64,000 bases of DNA from Hsuehochloa calcarea (lineage: Eukaryota > Streptophyta > Magnoliopsida > Poales > Poaceae): the NCBI GenBank assembly GCA_036346395.1, contig CM070601.1, positions 15,621,763 to 15,685,762 of the forward strand. Direction: 5' to 3'. The notes below the pieces were generated by a model, which saw only the letters and a list, made by a program, of their open reading frames with translations, made no database searches and was not told where the DNA came from. The position numbers were made by a program, and so were the translations under genes. Positions 10,482 to 22,176 of the stretch are shown here, piece after piece; positions within the stretch are counted from its first letter, which is position 1; each line of letters starts with the position of its first letter.

Positions 10482-11879
10482 CTTCCAGCTATTGTCATAA
10501 CATTTCCCATTTTCTTAGTTAACGTTTGAAAATATTTGGTATCCCTTAGGATTGAGTTGGTAGTTGCACTGTCTACCAGACATATTTCCTCCTCTTTCAT
10601 CAGATTCAAGAAGTTGTTCTATATAGAATATAATATAGTCAACAATAATTCAACAGGAATAAATCTTCAAAAGATAACAAGCAACTCATTTATTCATCAA
10701 GAGATAATGTTTCAAAAGAGCATGGAAAATCCACTTGTTCATCTGGAATAACCTAAACTGATAAAGCAAACCTAAGGAAATTATGATATTTGGAGTTGCT
10801 TGGGGAGATAGCCTATGACTCTACCTCGAGAAGAGTGTTAATCGCACCCTTAGTACTTCTTGTACTTGGCTTGACCTTAACAACCGACTCTTGGTATTCC
10901 ACGGATGTTGTTGGACCAATGGTCTATGCAACCACACCAGTAGCCGGTGGGTGAAATGTGCTCAAAGTCTTATCAATGATCTCAACATCTGTGATATTTT
11001 GGTTACAGAATTTGAGTTTAGCGATAAGTTTATGAATTGCAGAGTTGTATTCAGACACCTTCTAGAAATCCTGGAACCTTATGTTGGTCCACTCACACCG
11101 TGATCGTGCTTCGTAGCAAGATGGATCTCTCACGCTATGCTTCGGTCATACCTCTCCTTCTCCTTCGTGGAGTTTTACAGCTGCCGGGTCTTCTTCTAAA
11201 AGATACTCAGACTTCAAGTCTTGGTGGATGTGGTGCCTCAAGAAGTGTAGTGCCGCGCATTTGGCAGCATCAGGAATGACAGGAGCCCTAGCCTCAAGTG
11301 AGGTTATGGCAACGCCGAGTGTTCTGGCTGTCAGGTTGATCTTAGCGTCCATTGTCCATGTGAGGTAGTTGCTACCGTCCAGGGCAAGCTCAGCAAACTC
11401 CTTTTTAGCAATGTCAGACATTTCCTATATTATTCATGCACAATTCTAATTTACCACAGGTAAACAGCATGAATATTTCTATATCAGTAAGGTGTGGATT
11501 TTATCTATTCAGTAGATTTTATAGAAAATTTTTCTAGAATTTTCTAGAATTTTAATGTTTTTTCTGCTAATTAATAAGCAATTTTCAGAATTACTAAAAC
11601 ATAAAAATAACATGCTGAAATAAATAAATCCAGAACAGTAAACAATAATGCTAGCATAAATAATCAAGGAAGTAAATTATATGAATTTGGCGAATTCTGT
11701 AATTTTTAGGGGCTAAAATAAGAAAAATTTAGTTCTGAGAAATTTCACGTGTAATTTTTGGGAAATCCGAGGGGTTTTCTGCAAAAATTCCTTATTCCCA
11801 AAAATATTTTCGTAATTTTCATAATTACAGGGCTTTTTTTTTTTTGCAAAATCACCATTTTTTTCTTTTTTCTACGATG

Positions 11880-12420
11880 GGTTGGGCTTCATCCCGACCT
11901 CCTTCCATTCCCGGTGCTAAAAGCGCACGGGGTAGGGTTTCCCAAGTCCGTGCGCCACATGGCGGCAAGTCAAGACGAGGCACCATACAAGACGCTGCTG
12001 TAGGCGCGGGCGGCGACGGCAGCCACAGCGGCGGCGCGTCCTCCAGGAGGCGGGAAGCGGAAGGGCACGGCCGAGTTGGCGCCGGAGTCGGCGCGCGGGG
12101 CGCGCGATCCAATCGGCCCCTCCACCTTCTTCTTCAAGGCGTCCAAGACGGGCGGCTTCACATGTGGCACCGGCAAGGCGCGCGAGCGAGGCGGCGGCGA
12201 TGCGGCGGGCGGCGCGGTTCAACCGGCGGCATGCTTCGGGTGGCCGGATCTTCCCTTCCCCTTCTTCCCGTGATGTGGTGGGTGCCTTCGGCGCGCGATT
12301 CGGCGCGGTGGCGCGAGCAGAGGCGCATCCTCCGCGGCGGTGGCGGCGAGGGATCGCGCGCTCGTCGCGCAGACGGTCGGGTTGGCGTCGGCGTCTTGAG
12401 CGCACGACGACCGGCGAGAT
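11880..12420 (-). other. GC-rich block inside the Copia leader, possibly captured sequence
   Basis: This block is far more GC-rich than the AT-rich DNA on both sides. Open frames exist on both strands (for example 11917-12405 minus and 12076-12273 plus), as expected from high GC alone. The plus strand can be read as a start MAASQDEAPYKTLL followed by a stop and then a segment with PSTFFFKASKTGGF. I recognise no family. Its position between LTR and gag could reflect a captured host fragment or an unusual leader. Confidence 0.35.
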
Positions 12421-12637
12421 AGAGGTTTTTTGTGTGTTTATCGTTCATGTGATTCGAGGCCACATGGGTGTGTTGATTAGTCTACCGAATCTAGATCTTA
12501 ATCTTAGAACACAAACTGTAGATCTAATCATGGCATTGCAGATCTAGTATCAATCTAGATTAGAACATAAATTACAATGCGCAGTAGATTGAAATTACCT
12601 TTCACCTTGGAGAGCGATTCGTGTTGATAACGTGTTA

Positions 12638-12864
12638 AGAAATAATCGATGAATCGATGAACGGATAACGTGTTAAGATCACGCAATCAATCAATAACAA
12701 TCAATCAATAACATCATAGACACCAATGAGAGAGAGAACGCCAGGAGTCTTTATTAATGAATCAAAGATGATTACATAAGTAGTATCGTCTCTCTATTTA
12801 TAAACTAAGTCTTCAGAATTAATTCTGGTATTTACTCATACCGAACCTTCTATGTTTTTATAAC
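12638..12864 (-). repeat. 5' LTR of the minus-strand Copia
   Basis: On the minus strand it starts TGTTATAAAAACATAGAAGG and ends CTTAACA. It has a TATA box (TTTATAAATAGAGAG, about 12794-12808 on the plus strand) and an AATAAAG signal downstream. A near-repeat of the end (GATCTTAACACGTTATC and TTTCTTAACACGTTATC) leaves the 3' border ambiguous between about 12638 and 12673. The LTR lies about 490 bases upstream of the TFIIF beta start codon and fires away from it, so it could act as a divergent promoter for host sequence. Confidence 0.65.
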
Positions 12865-13134
12865 AGTACTCTCAAGCTCCGTTATTATCGGCGTGCGGCT
12901 CCGCGTTGGCACCGCGCGCTCCTGCCCCGCCGCATCGCAACGACACCCCCCCGCGCGCGCGCGCGATCGGTTGAGCACTGCCACCGCACCGCACCGCACG
13001 GTTGGAAAGCACTCACGTACGTGGCCGGCGTCGTGTTGGATCTTGGAAGCCAGCAGGTGTCCGCCTGTCACAGTAGAATCGCGCACCATACGCCCAAGCG
13101 CGCGCAGCGCATCCACCACGGCGGATTTTAATGA

Positions 13135-13352
13135 CTGACAAGTGGGGCCAACGGCACGTGTTTTTAAACCTGACCGGTGGGACCCACGTAGAGGCCTCTG
13201 TTTCCGACTAGTTCCGCGTCCACGCCATCCGCATGTGCCTCCCTCTCTTTTCGTCCGCCGCCGCCGCGCCAGATCGCTCGCCGCTCCCGGACCCCTAGCG
13301 AGCGCCGCCATCGATCCCAATCCAAATCGCGAAATCACCCGCGGCGTGCGGG
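13135..13352 (+). promoter_or_regulatory. Promoter-proximal region of the TFIIF beta gene
   Basis: A G-box-type core (GGCACGTGT, about 13153-13161) and a TCP-type site (GTGGGACCCACG, about 13176-13187) lie 170-200 bases before the start codon. No clear TATA box is visible, which is common for plant housekeeping genes. The 5' untranslated region would be the pyrimidine- and GC-rich stretch around 13220-13352. Confidence 0.4.
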
Positions 13353-16300
13353 ATGGGCGACGAGGCCAAGTACCTGGAGACGGCGCGGGCGGACCGCTCC
13401 GTGTGGCTCATGAAGTGCCCCCCCGTCGTCTCCCGCGCCTGGCAGTCCGCCTCCGCCTCCGCGTCCTCGTCCTCCTCCGCCGACGCTAACCCCAACCCCG
13501 TCGTCGCCAAGGTCGTCCTCTCCCTCGACCCCCTCAGCTCCGACGAGCCCTCTCTGCAGGCAAGCCCCCGGTCTCACTCTCTCCCGGCACCGCTGTTTCC
13601 TCCTCCCCAATGCATCGGATTTGGCCCGTAGAGTCGCTTCGAACAAACTGAGGACCCAATGGATTGGTAAGGATAGTGTTGTAGTTAGCTACTTAGCTTA
13701 TGAGCGTAATGCGGTATGCTCGAACAAATTGGGTGCCTGTTTGAATTAGGTGCCTGCATTAGTGCATTAGGTGTTTGCTCGGATGCACTAGGTCCGGAAA
13801 TAAATGTGCACAAACAAGCTTGGGTGAGACTGGTTGAACTGCAGCATTGTTTAAATAGATATTTTCTGTGCACAAACAAGCTTACATGATGTTCTTGGAA
13901 TGACAGTTCAAGATGGAGATGGCTCAAACTAACACTGGCAATACACCAAAGAGTTACTCCTTGAATATGTTCAAGGATTTCGTACCCATGTGTGTTTTCT
14001 CTGAGGCTAACCAAGGTAGGAACCAAATTCCCAGCTTGTTAGCTTGTTAGTGCTCGCATGCACATCTCTCTTATCTCTGTGTATTTTACTGTTCTGATGG
14101 ACATGATTTGGATTCATTCTTGTGTGTCAGAAATCCATTAACACAACCAATGAGATAGCACTGGGGTTCTACCTATATACTTCTTAGTTTAACACAATGA
14201 TCTGATTTTGGTGCAATAATAAGCTTGTGGAAACAGTCAAGTATACCGAACTATAAGTGTATGCTGCATATCTCTAATATTGCACACATGTTGCACACTT
14301 TTTCTACAAGAGAGCTTGAGATAGACTTTAAACATTTTATCTATACTTGTACTGTAGTTGTGGGATAGGAATTTATTAATATCTACGAATGGTTCCATTC
14401 CTAAACTTTTGGCACCATAGTCGTGAGAAATTAATTCCTGATTTAATTTGTTATTGTCTGGGTTTTGATTGCACAGTGTGGGCTATCTGTTGAATTTTAA
14501 TGATATTACTTGTGCCATCTTCATAATTTTGTCACCTTGTTTGCCTAAGGAGTCCTTGTGCGAGCATAAAACATGCTATCTTTTTCTTGATATATCTAAC
14601 AATCTTGGTCTATTGTGTCTGACCTGAATATCTTTAACTGTTAGGCATTTTACTGCTCCTAGGCTTGCCCAGAGGTTTTGAGTGCACGCTTCGAACTTGG
14701 AAGCAGGATTTGGAAAATAGTTGGTGGCTAGGTGGTCATTGTATCCAATAGTCAAGTGCGCACACGCGATAATTGGTCATGGAAGATAATCAGTAGTCAC
14801 TACAAGTAGAAATTGACTATTTGTATATGACTTAGAAGATGCTGATCACCTAGCGAATAGCGAGTGGTGGGCTGTAGAGCAGAGATGCGGAACAATTGTG
14901 GGTGCGGAGATGCGGAATTGGGGGAACGGCGTCCAGCGTGGTGGCGGCGGCGGTGGTGGCGGTGGCGGTGGCGGTGGCGGTGTCAAGTCTTACAATGCGA
15001 AGGCGGTTTGGGACTTGGTCCATGCTGCTCTGAGTATTTCCTAAACCGTTTGATTCATGGTTTGCATTTATTTTGGGTTATAGGGGATTAATGTTGATCC
15101 GATGCAACTTTGGCATACTTTGTGCATATAGACACCATCATTTCTTTTGTGCATATAGACACGTCCTTTGACAAAGTTACTTTAAAGAAATAGGAAAAGT
15201 ACCGTCATAAATTGCTCTGTCTAAGCCAATGGTTTCCAGATTGATTTAATTATTAATCTTCTTAAAACCCTAACTAGCTGACTTCAGGTGGGCTATCACC
15301 AACGTTGTTAGGATCGCGATCCCAAGTAGGATCGTTTTTTGGTGAGCAGGATCGTATTGTGACCTATGAGATTTTTTATTTTTAAGTATAACAAAATTAT
15401 GTATTACACAAAAAATGACTAATATGGATTGCTGATCACAATTGTATATAAAAAGAGAGTAATATACACTTATACAGTATATACTAAAACCATTAATTAG
15501 AAATAAAGATGATATTTGTAACAAACTTAGCTAACAAATAGAAGTACACACTAATAGTGTAATTAAAGATGGACTCTTAAGGTACAGACACTGAAAGTCT
15601 GAAACGCATACACAGGTTCAGAGTTCTAACATTGAAGAGCTGAACTAGCAGCAAGGCAGCATATAAATTTGAAAGGTCGCAACAATGCCCAATTATGTAT
15701 TAGTGTTGCCTTGCACTAAATTTTCTTTTATCCCCAATTCTTAAATGGATAGAAACACATATGATTCGGAGAGAGTTTCCTGTGAGACTGACAACTATCC
15801 GAGTTCTTAATCCAAATTACTAGGGCAGATGAGCCTTGTTTAATGTAAAGACATGAATCGAAACACATATAATCACTACAGACAAGAGTGTAGAGTGTAA
15901 TACTTAAGGGTGTGGAGAATCTGGAGATGAACCACTTAGGATGTCCAGTCGTGGCGGACCTGAAGATGCAGGGACGAAGGCCCTTGAGCAGCCCCAGTGA
16001 GGCCGTGAATTCGTGTAGCGCAGGGAATAGGATCCGGTGAGACAGCGTTGGACCTCAGAGCCCAGCAAGATGGAGAGGGCGTGGGTGCACAGCCGTCTTG
16101 GAGATGGTGCCGCCATGAGGGGAATCGCTCTCCCCCTCTGCCATAGCAGCTGCCTCTCACATCCTCCTCTTTATCTCTCCAAGGGTTTCTAACAAGCCTC
16201 TATGCCACGATGTACCGATCTGATCTGTTGGATCCTAATTGAATGGTTTATTTTTGTCCCGAGCCTGGGATCTCATAGAATCGGATTTGCATCACGATCC

Positions 16301-17586
16301 TAACGATTCTACGAGTTGAATCGTGATCCCACTGCGATGCTACCCAATTCTGATCCTTATTGCGATCCGGGTCATCTACTTCTGGTAGGATCGTAGGATC
16401 GTACGATGCTACGATCCGTGTTGCGATCCTGACAACCCTGGCTACCACCGGTAACAGGTCACTAGCAGGTTACTGCTTGTAATCACTTGGAAAAGTTCAC
16501 ACTTACCAGCAACTCTGCAGTTTTGGTTCCTAAAGAATTTTGGGGTTCTTCCAATAGCACCCTATTGGTTTTGAGTATCACTGAACCATAACCTTTGTTG
16601 GTTGCAGGGAAACTTTCATGTGAAGGAAAAGTTGAGCATAAATTCGACATGGAGCCTCACAGTGATAATTTGGTGAACTACGGAAAGTTATGCCGTGAAA
16701 GAACACAGAAGTCCATGGTTAAAACTAGAAAAGTGCAGGTGGAGTGCTTCAATGGCTATTTTACCTTATTGTGACCTTAAAGTATTATAATTTACCCTTG
16801 TGTTCACTACTTGCAGGTACTTGACAATGACCACGGAATGAGCATGAGACCAATGCCTGGCATGGTTGGTCTGGTACCTTCTGGTTCAAAGGTAGTTTCC
16901 TCTTCCAATATGACAATTTAGGATTATTCATTGTGCTGTTGTCCTTGATGATAGAGATCATCATTTGTTCATAGTCTAGATGGTTTAACATGTGATGCAG
17001 GACATATATCCGTTTTCATGTTACCGATATGCTTATTTCTTATAAAACAATTTGCAGTGCTGAAGTTTTTTCTCCTTTCTAGACCTTCATCATGTTATCA
17101 ATCGTGCTATCAGTCTATGAAGTCTGAAGTCTGAACTATCAACGATAACTTCTTGTGACATATTCAATTTTGTGCTTGTCAGGAGAAGAAGAAGCAAACA
17201 CCAACCAAACCATCTGATGTCAAAAGAACACGTAGGGATCGCAGGGAATTGGAAAATATTATATTCAAGCTTTTTGAAAGGCAGCCCAATTGGGCACTAA
17301 AGGCGCTAGTGCAAGAAACCGACCAGCCGGAGGTATTTTCTGGACTTATTCCTAATATTGTTAGTAAGAAAGAGCACCTGCTAAGATAAATTAGTTTCAA
17401 CTACAGATATTCTATTTGTTGCGCTCAGCGCTCACTTAGGGATTGTTTGTGCTTGGCTTTATGCAGCAATTTCTGAAGGAGATACTGAACGATCTCTGTG
17501 TGTACAACAAACGAGGACCGAACCAGGGGACGCATGAGCTCAAGCCTGAGTACAAGAAATCGACAGATGACACTGATGCTTCTTGA
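13353..17586 (+). CDS. TFIIF2: Transcription initiation factor IIF subunit beta (RAP30-like), six exons
   Basis: This is the small subunit of general factor TFIIF, which binds RNA polymerase II and helps it join the promoter complex in the nucleus. My exon model is 13353-13559, 13907-14015, 16608-16738, 16817-16891, 17183-17332 and 17467-17586. These sum to 792 bases (263 residues), close to the family's usual 250-270. The N-terminal dimerisation part has KYLETARADRSVWLMKCPP. The C-terminal winged helix (about 185-250) has RRDRRELENIIFKLFERQPN and ALKALVQETDQPEQFLKEIL. All introns have GT-AG ends except the first, which appears to use GC-AG (CTGCAG|GCAAGC at 13559/13560). A low-complexity Ser/Ala run lies at residues 32-44. 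Intron 2 (14016-16607) carries a hAT-like insertion. The reading frame is intact, so the gene is probably functional. Confidence 0.93.
14690..14990 (+). repeat. Low-complexity GGTGGC run in a TFIIF beta intron
   Basis: A GGCGGT/GGTGGC trinucleotide tract (about 14939-14982) sits in the second intron. It follows a unique stretch and is not part of the coding model, because it lies far from splice signals and the flanking exons join without it. It could be variable in length between individuals. Confidence 0.55.
15300..16440. mobile_element. Non-autonomous hAT-like element in the second TFIIF beta intron
   Basis: The left end reads CAACGTTGTTAGGATCGC. The right end reads GCGATCCTGACAACCCTG, the inverse of CAGGGTTGTCAGGATCGC. 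The flanking 8-mers GCTATCAC (15292-15299) and GCTACCAC (16441-16448) match at seven of eight bases, as expected for a hAT 8-bp target duplicate. The ends are rich in GGATCG motifs on both strands. The 1141-bp interior has no transposase; a short minus-strand frame at 15904-16160 resembles nothing I know. Since the intron is spliced out, the host gene should tolerate it. Confidence 0.72.
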
Positions 17587-18060
17587 AGATGCCAGTTCAT
17601 TGAACTGCTGTTCTACAAGACTTAACTGATATACTGAGAACCTGTTGGCCTGATGTGCGGAACGATGAGTTATCTACTGATTACTCTTGCCGAAACATCA
17701 GATGCGTCTGATGCATTTGTTTGCTTTTTAAGAGGCATTGTTTGTAAGGAACTAATACATATTGATTACAGGGGAAAAAAAACTGAGAGACCACATGAAA
17801 GAGTGAGTTTCAGGATAAATGTACCGCATGGGAATCTTTTTGAAACGCCGTACCTCATGAGAATCACGACGAGGATTTGACATGTATAGACTTTAGAAGT
17901 TTAGGGCAGAGGAAAGGGATAACCTTAACCAGCGTTCCTGTGCTACTCTATAAATATACGGCTCATGAGAGATTTGCCTGGCGAGTTACATGTCTCCTCG
18001 TAGTCTCTTCCAGTGCCAGTGGGACGGCGACGGCGACGGCGACGGCGTATAGGCTGCAGG
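17587..18060 (+). other. TFIIF beta 3' untranslated and intergenic region
   Basis: After the stop at 17584-17586 comes AT-rich sequence, presumably the 3' UTR; I see no firm poly(A) signal position. A GGCGAC trinucleotide run (about 18025-18048) follows. No gene was recognised. Confidence 0.4.
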
Positions 18061-18099
18061 AGCAAGAGAAGAAGATGGGCATCAAAGTATTTGACAGTC

Positions 18100-18440
18100 C
18101 AGGATTGGCGATTCCCCCACCCCCCAAGCTGCGGAATGTTTTTTTTAGGAACGAAGCTGCAGAATGTGAACCATCAGAACCTGTGCATCGTGGTGAACCT
18201 CTGCATTGACCCCGAGCCGTCACGGAGGCATTGCATGAACATGATCGCTGCCATTCTGGAGGCAGGCGTCGACACGTCGGCGGCGGCCGTCCTCATGGAT
18301 TCTTTCCTTGGCACGGGCAAAGGCGACCATCTCGTACACGGCCTTCGCTGCTATTCAGAATGTGTAATTGCACGGGGATTTGCTTACACAAAGGGTTGTT
18401 TTTTTTTACTCCCTTTCGTTCTTTACTCGTCAACATGAAC
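18100..18440 (+). pseudogene. Possible PMEI/invertase-inhibitor-like gene fragment
   Basis: The frame at 18013-18438 contains LCIDPEPSRRHCMNMIAAIL, then GVDTSAAAVLMDSFLGTGKG and HGLRCYSECV. The spacing resembles the helix bundle of pectin methylesterase/invertase inhibitors, which have a cysteine near a DPxSR stretch and a later L..C...Y/C motif. There is no signal peptide in frame. The conserved part stops at about 18370 and runs into unrelated sequence. The match is weak and rests on pattern memory alone, so it could also be chance. If real, it is a truncated remnant. Confidence 0.25.
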
Positions 18441-19320
18441 AGTGATAGAATTATATGTCGCAGTATACGATCATGTACTTTTTTAGAGGCACAAACAAGT
18501 GCGTCGCTGTGTCTCAAACAAATGTCTCGTGGGCTCGTTGATAAGAAGCTCGTTTGAGCAGAGAGAGGCCCATCAAAAAGGCAAAGGAAAATTCGCTCTC
18601 AGCGCTAGGCCCGGAGGCAACAGCCACCCACGGCCCACAGCGCCCGGTTGCTACTAGTAGTACGCGGACCAACGCACTGCGCGCCGCCCGGCCGCCCGCC
18701 TGCGCGCGGGCATCCGGTCCATCTCGTCCATGCCGCTGCTGAGGGTGTGTTTTGTCCGTTGGATGGGCTCGTAACTGGGGATTGAATCGTCTCGAATATA
18801 TTCTGTCCCTAGGTTTGGTTGACGGGATGCATCGGCGGAGTTGGGTGGTGTGTTTAGTATGCACCAGCACACCTAAAGCATTGAAAAACCTCCTCGTACA
18901 AAACTTAAGATTTTGTGCGCGAAGTGTTCATCCTCGTTAAAAACTTTCTAGCTCCGCCACTAATGGATGAACCAATCCATATCGGATGAGATAATCCAAC
19001 TTTAGAGAATATTCCGCCGAGTTATTGTATCAACTTATTTGGAAAAATCGGGCGAACCACTTCGTCCCGATCGTGTTCACTCGCTCGCGTGGCTTCAGGT
19101 GGCCACTGTGACGCTGGTCAGGACAGGGCTGCAGACAACGCGGAGGTGACGTCCTAGGCACGCTGGGCGACGAAGGGAGATGAAAAAAAAGAGAGGACTG
19201 CCGGTTGACAAAGGGAGAAAAGGAGTAAAGAAAATGAAAAGGAGAAAAAAAATATTACATATATAGGTGGAGGTTACCAAACCAATATCACTCCAAAACC
19301 AAACATCATTCTATTCGCTC
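18441..19320. other. Intergenic region, no gene seen
   Basis: Open frames here (18514-18870 minus, 18554-18742 plus) look like chance frames in moderately GC-rich DNA. A stretch around 18885-18970 (ending with TAGCTCCGCCACTAATGG) resembles the worn ends of small transposons common near grass genes. An A-rich tract lies at about 19180-19265, before the first exon of the SSB gene. Confidence 0.4.
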
Positions 19321-20797
19321 CGGCCGCTTTCTTCTTCCTTGCCAGCGCCGGCGCCGCTGCCGCTTTTCCTCCGCCACCTCATCGTCTCCTCCTCCATCCC
19401 CAGGTAAACAAAGCAGCCCCTCCTTTCTCTCCCAAAACCGTGTTCTCTCGACCTCGGTACCGATTTCTACCGTCTTTTAGCAACTTCTATCATGCCAACC
19501 TTGTTGCGGCTCGCGATGTTATATTCTTCTTCCAGTGTAATCGAAGAAGGGGTGTTTATCTTGTTCACTTTTTTTTGCGTGCATCTTCTTCTTTGCCATC
19601 TTACGATGTTACACGCTACCGCGGGTCGGGGACGGAGCAGCATGTTTGGCTGGCCAGTGCGCCATGCATGCGAGGTGTTTGTTCAAATGTCTGAGCAGCG
19701 TATCTATGTCATTTGATAATTGGAATGCTTCCTCCGTGCAAGATTTGGTATCCACATGGGTTTGCGATTATCTCTGGTGGGCATTGGGTGATGTAGTATG
19801 ATCCCGGCATAAGGCTGCTCCTTTTCATTGACCAGATTATCTTGATGTAACATTATACAATGGCCCTTGGATTGAGTACAGAAAATTACTGGGGATGGAA
19901 AAAACCAATTAAATGCATGATACCCATACTGTTGATTTGTGATTGCGAATCGATATGGCAATGGGATTCATACCTCTGTCGAATGTGTTGGCTTAGTATG
20001 GCAGGATTTCCTTTTGAAAAGTAGAGGACCTCAAGGTCATCCCCTTGGTAGTAGTGTGTTAGGCTTATATCAAAATAATGTTCCCGGGTTTGTAAGTGCG
20101 ATAGCTTACCGTAGCAGAAGTGCGTTAGGCTTACAGAAAATAGTGCCTTCCAGTTCAGCTTTGGTTGTTTTGTTTACTGTTAGCACTGTGCAATCTGTCT
20201 CATGTCCATAATTGATTACTGAACAAACTCCCACATTGTGACACATCATTGATAAATTAATAACGGTGGATTATTACTGTTCAGACTATCAACCCTTCGA
20301 TCGTGTTGTTCCGTTGTTAGTTTTAATGTCCTAACAGTTAATTCCCAAATGATAAAGAATAAGTGTCTCCTAAGAAAGGATAGTCGCCTTGGGAAGAAAA
20401 GTGACTTACCTAGTTTATTGGAACAGGCAAACCACAATCCACACTTATCGGTTTGCCTTCCTACCTGTAACCAGCTGTTCAGATATAAAGTGTCTGTCTA
20501 ATGCCTTTTAATTACTCTGCTGTTTGAAAGCTTAGCTTATTTGCCTTGTTCTTTATCCTTGTAATATTGCTGTTAAATGTTCTGATTATCAGTTGGTATC
20601 CTGATGCATCTTTTTACTTACATGTTTTTTGCTGTAAAGCTCAAGAGAATAGATCTGCTTGAGCAAAATGTTGAATGAAATTGATTGCTCTGGTGTTTTC
20701 TTTGTTTTAAGTTCAAGGGGGAACAGGAAAATTTTCCAATGATTATATTTGTGGTTATATCATTTAACTTTCTTTTCTCCATGCATGTAGGTTCACC
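19321..20797 (+). promoter_or_regulatory. 5' UTR and 5'-UTR intron of the mitochondrial SSB gene
   Basis: A pyrimidine-rich, GC-rich leader (about 19321-19403) ends at CCCCAG|GTAAAC. The matching acceptor is CATGCATGTAG|GTTCACC at 20790/20791, seven bases before the start codon. The proposed intron is 1387 bases (19404-20790). Long first introns in plant 5' UTRs often raise expression, but here that is inference. Small open frames in the interval are within the intron and were not called. Confidence 0.6.
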
Positions 20798-22176
20798 ATG
20801 AATTCTGTTAGCACTGGATTGCTGAAGGGCTTGAGGAGGGTCTTAGAACAGCAAAGAAAATCAATTGGTGTGTTACTTTTCATTCTTATTCATATATGAC
20901 ACCTACTATGTTATCTGTGATCGATGGTGTCATGATATATACAATTGTACTGAGGAGCAAACTTGACTAAATCTTTGTCTCTTTGTAGATTTCTGCAGAA
21001 AATCACGAGCTTGGAGTTCTACTGTTTCCTTTTCCGATCTTGATGAAAAGGGTGACATGGGCAATGATGATGATTTTACAGATTCAAGGAGAGAGTTAGA
21101 ACCCCAAAGTGTAGACCCCAAGAAGGGCTGGGGATTCCGTGGTGTGCACAGGGTATTTAAGATTATATGAAACAATGCTTTATGTTTTTGGTTTCCAGGA
21201 GCATAATTTGACACAAATTGGTATGTTTCATTCTTGCAAGGCTATAATATGTGGTAAAGTTGGACAAGTGCCTGTGCAGAAAATTTTAAGGAATGGACGT
21301 ACAGTAACTGTATTTACTGTTGGAACTGGGGGCATGTTTGACCAGAGGGTAGTAGGGGCTGAGAATTTGCCGAAGCCAGCTCAGTGGCATCGAATAGCTG
21401 TTCATAACGAGCAGCTAGGTGCTTATGCTGTTCAGAAGTTGGTGAAGAAGTATGTGGTTTAAATAAGAAATTTGGACTTCTATTTTCACCACGGATAATG
21501 CTATATTTGTTCTTGCCTTATTTCAGTTCTGCGGTATATGTTGAGGGTGATATTGAAACCAGGGTCTACAATGACAGCATTAATGACCAAGTCAGAAATA
21601 TACCGGAGATCTGTGTTCGACGTGATGGTATGTTGATCCAACATTCAACTAAAAACGCGATGATAATCTGATTTCGTTGTAGTGATATTTCAAAGAGATA
21701 ATAAATTCTGGCAGAATAGTTTTCATAGGTAACTCAATGACTCCTGTACTTTATTTGCCAATAGTCCTTTTTACTCTCTAATGCCAACTGAACACAGATC
21801 ACCGTTCTGCTTTTTTAATTATGCTGCATTTATATAACAATGATACTTTATATTTTGTATTTTTACTATTTTATGCATCTCTATTGTGCAAAAGCTTATC
21901 TTCGCAAAAATTATTGTATGTACAGGCAAGATTCGATTGGTTAAATCTGGGGAGAGTGCTGCTAGCATATCGCTAGATGAGCTAAGTAAGTGCACTAACT
22001 GTCTTAAGGTTCTGATTTATAAGAATGTTGCTTTTACTTATATTGGTTAAGAATTATTAAATATTCATGCATGGGATTCACTATTATTTGCGTATATATG
22101 TGTTTCTGTATTTTAGTGCTTACCTTGCAAATTATAATAACAATAACCTTTGAATGCAGGAGAAGGATTGTTCTAG
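20798..22176 (+). CDS. Single-stranded DNA-binding protein, mitochondrial type, six exons
   Basis: This protein binds single-stranded DNA during replication, repair and recombination of organelle DNA. My model is 20798-20867, 20989-21152, 21241-21449, 21527-21627, 21926-21985 and 22160-22176. These sum to 621 bases (206 residues), in line with plant mtSSB. Residues 1-40 are basic, with few acidic residues (MNSVSTGLLKGLRRVLEQQR), as in a mitochondrial presequence. The OB fold covers about residues 79-190 and includes AIICGKVGQVPVQKILRNGR, WHRIAVHNEQLGAYAVQKLV and SAVYVEGDIETRVYND. The C-terminus LDELREGLF matches the plant family's ending. All introns are GT-AG. The last coding exon is only 17 bases long. 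The frame is intact throughout. Confidence 0.93.

Larger units (their letters stand above)
10482..12864 (-). mobile_element. 5' part of a minus-strand Copia retrotransposon, cut by the CACTA
   Basis: Reading the minus strand, the order is LTR (about 12638-12864), a long leader with a GC-rich block (11880-12420), gag (11421 to about 10850) and the start of the protease (10609-10482). The CACTA begins there, so the rest of pol lies beyond the CACTA's left end and outside this window. Gag starts MSDIAKKEFAELALDGSNYL, a typical Copia gag N-terminus. The protease piece has LVDSATTNSILRDTKYFQ, with the DSATT active-site motif. The minus-strand text after the LTR has TTAACACGTTATCAACACG, a primer-binding-type region. 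Frameshifts break gag, so it is a dead copy. Confidence 0.8.

Noticed and set aside
11758..12003. Plus-strand frame with a hydrophobic run opposite the Copia leader
   Set aside because: The hydrophobic run comes from a T-rich tract; no supporting motif.
18554..18870. Short frames on both strands near 18.5-18.9 kb
   Set aside because: No similarity or conserved features; the frames lie in intergenic sequence with worn transposon-like ends.
21199..21221. Possible 22-base microexon in the SSB gene (after GTTTCCAG)
   Set aside because: It would shift the frame before the conserved AIICGKVGQ stretch; the acceptor at 21240 joins the conserved reading directly.
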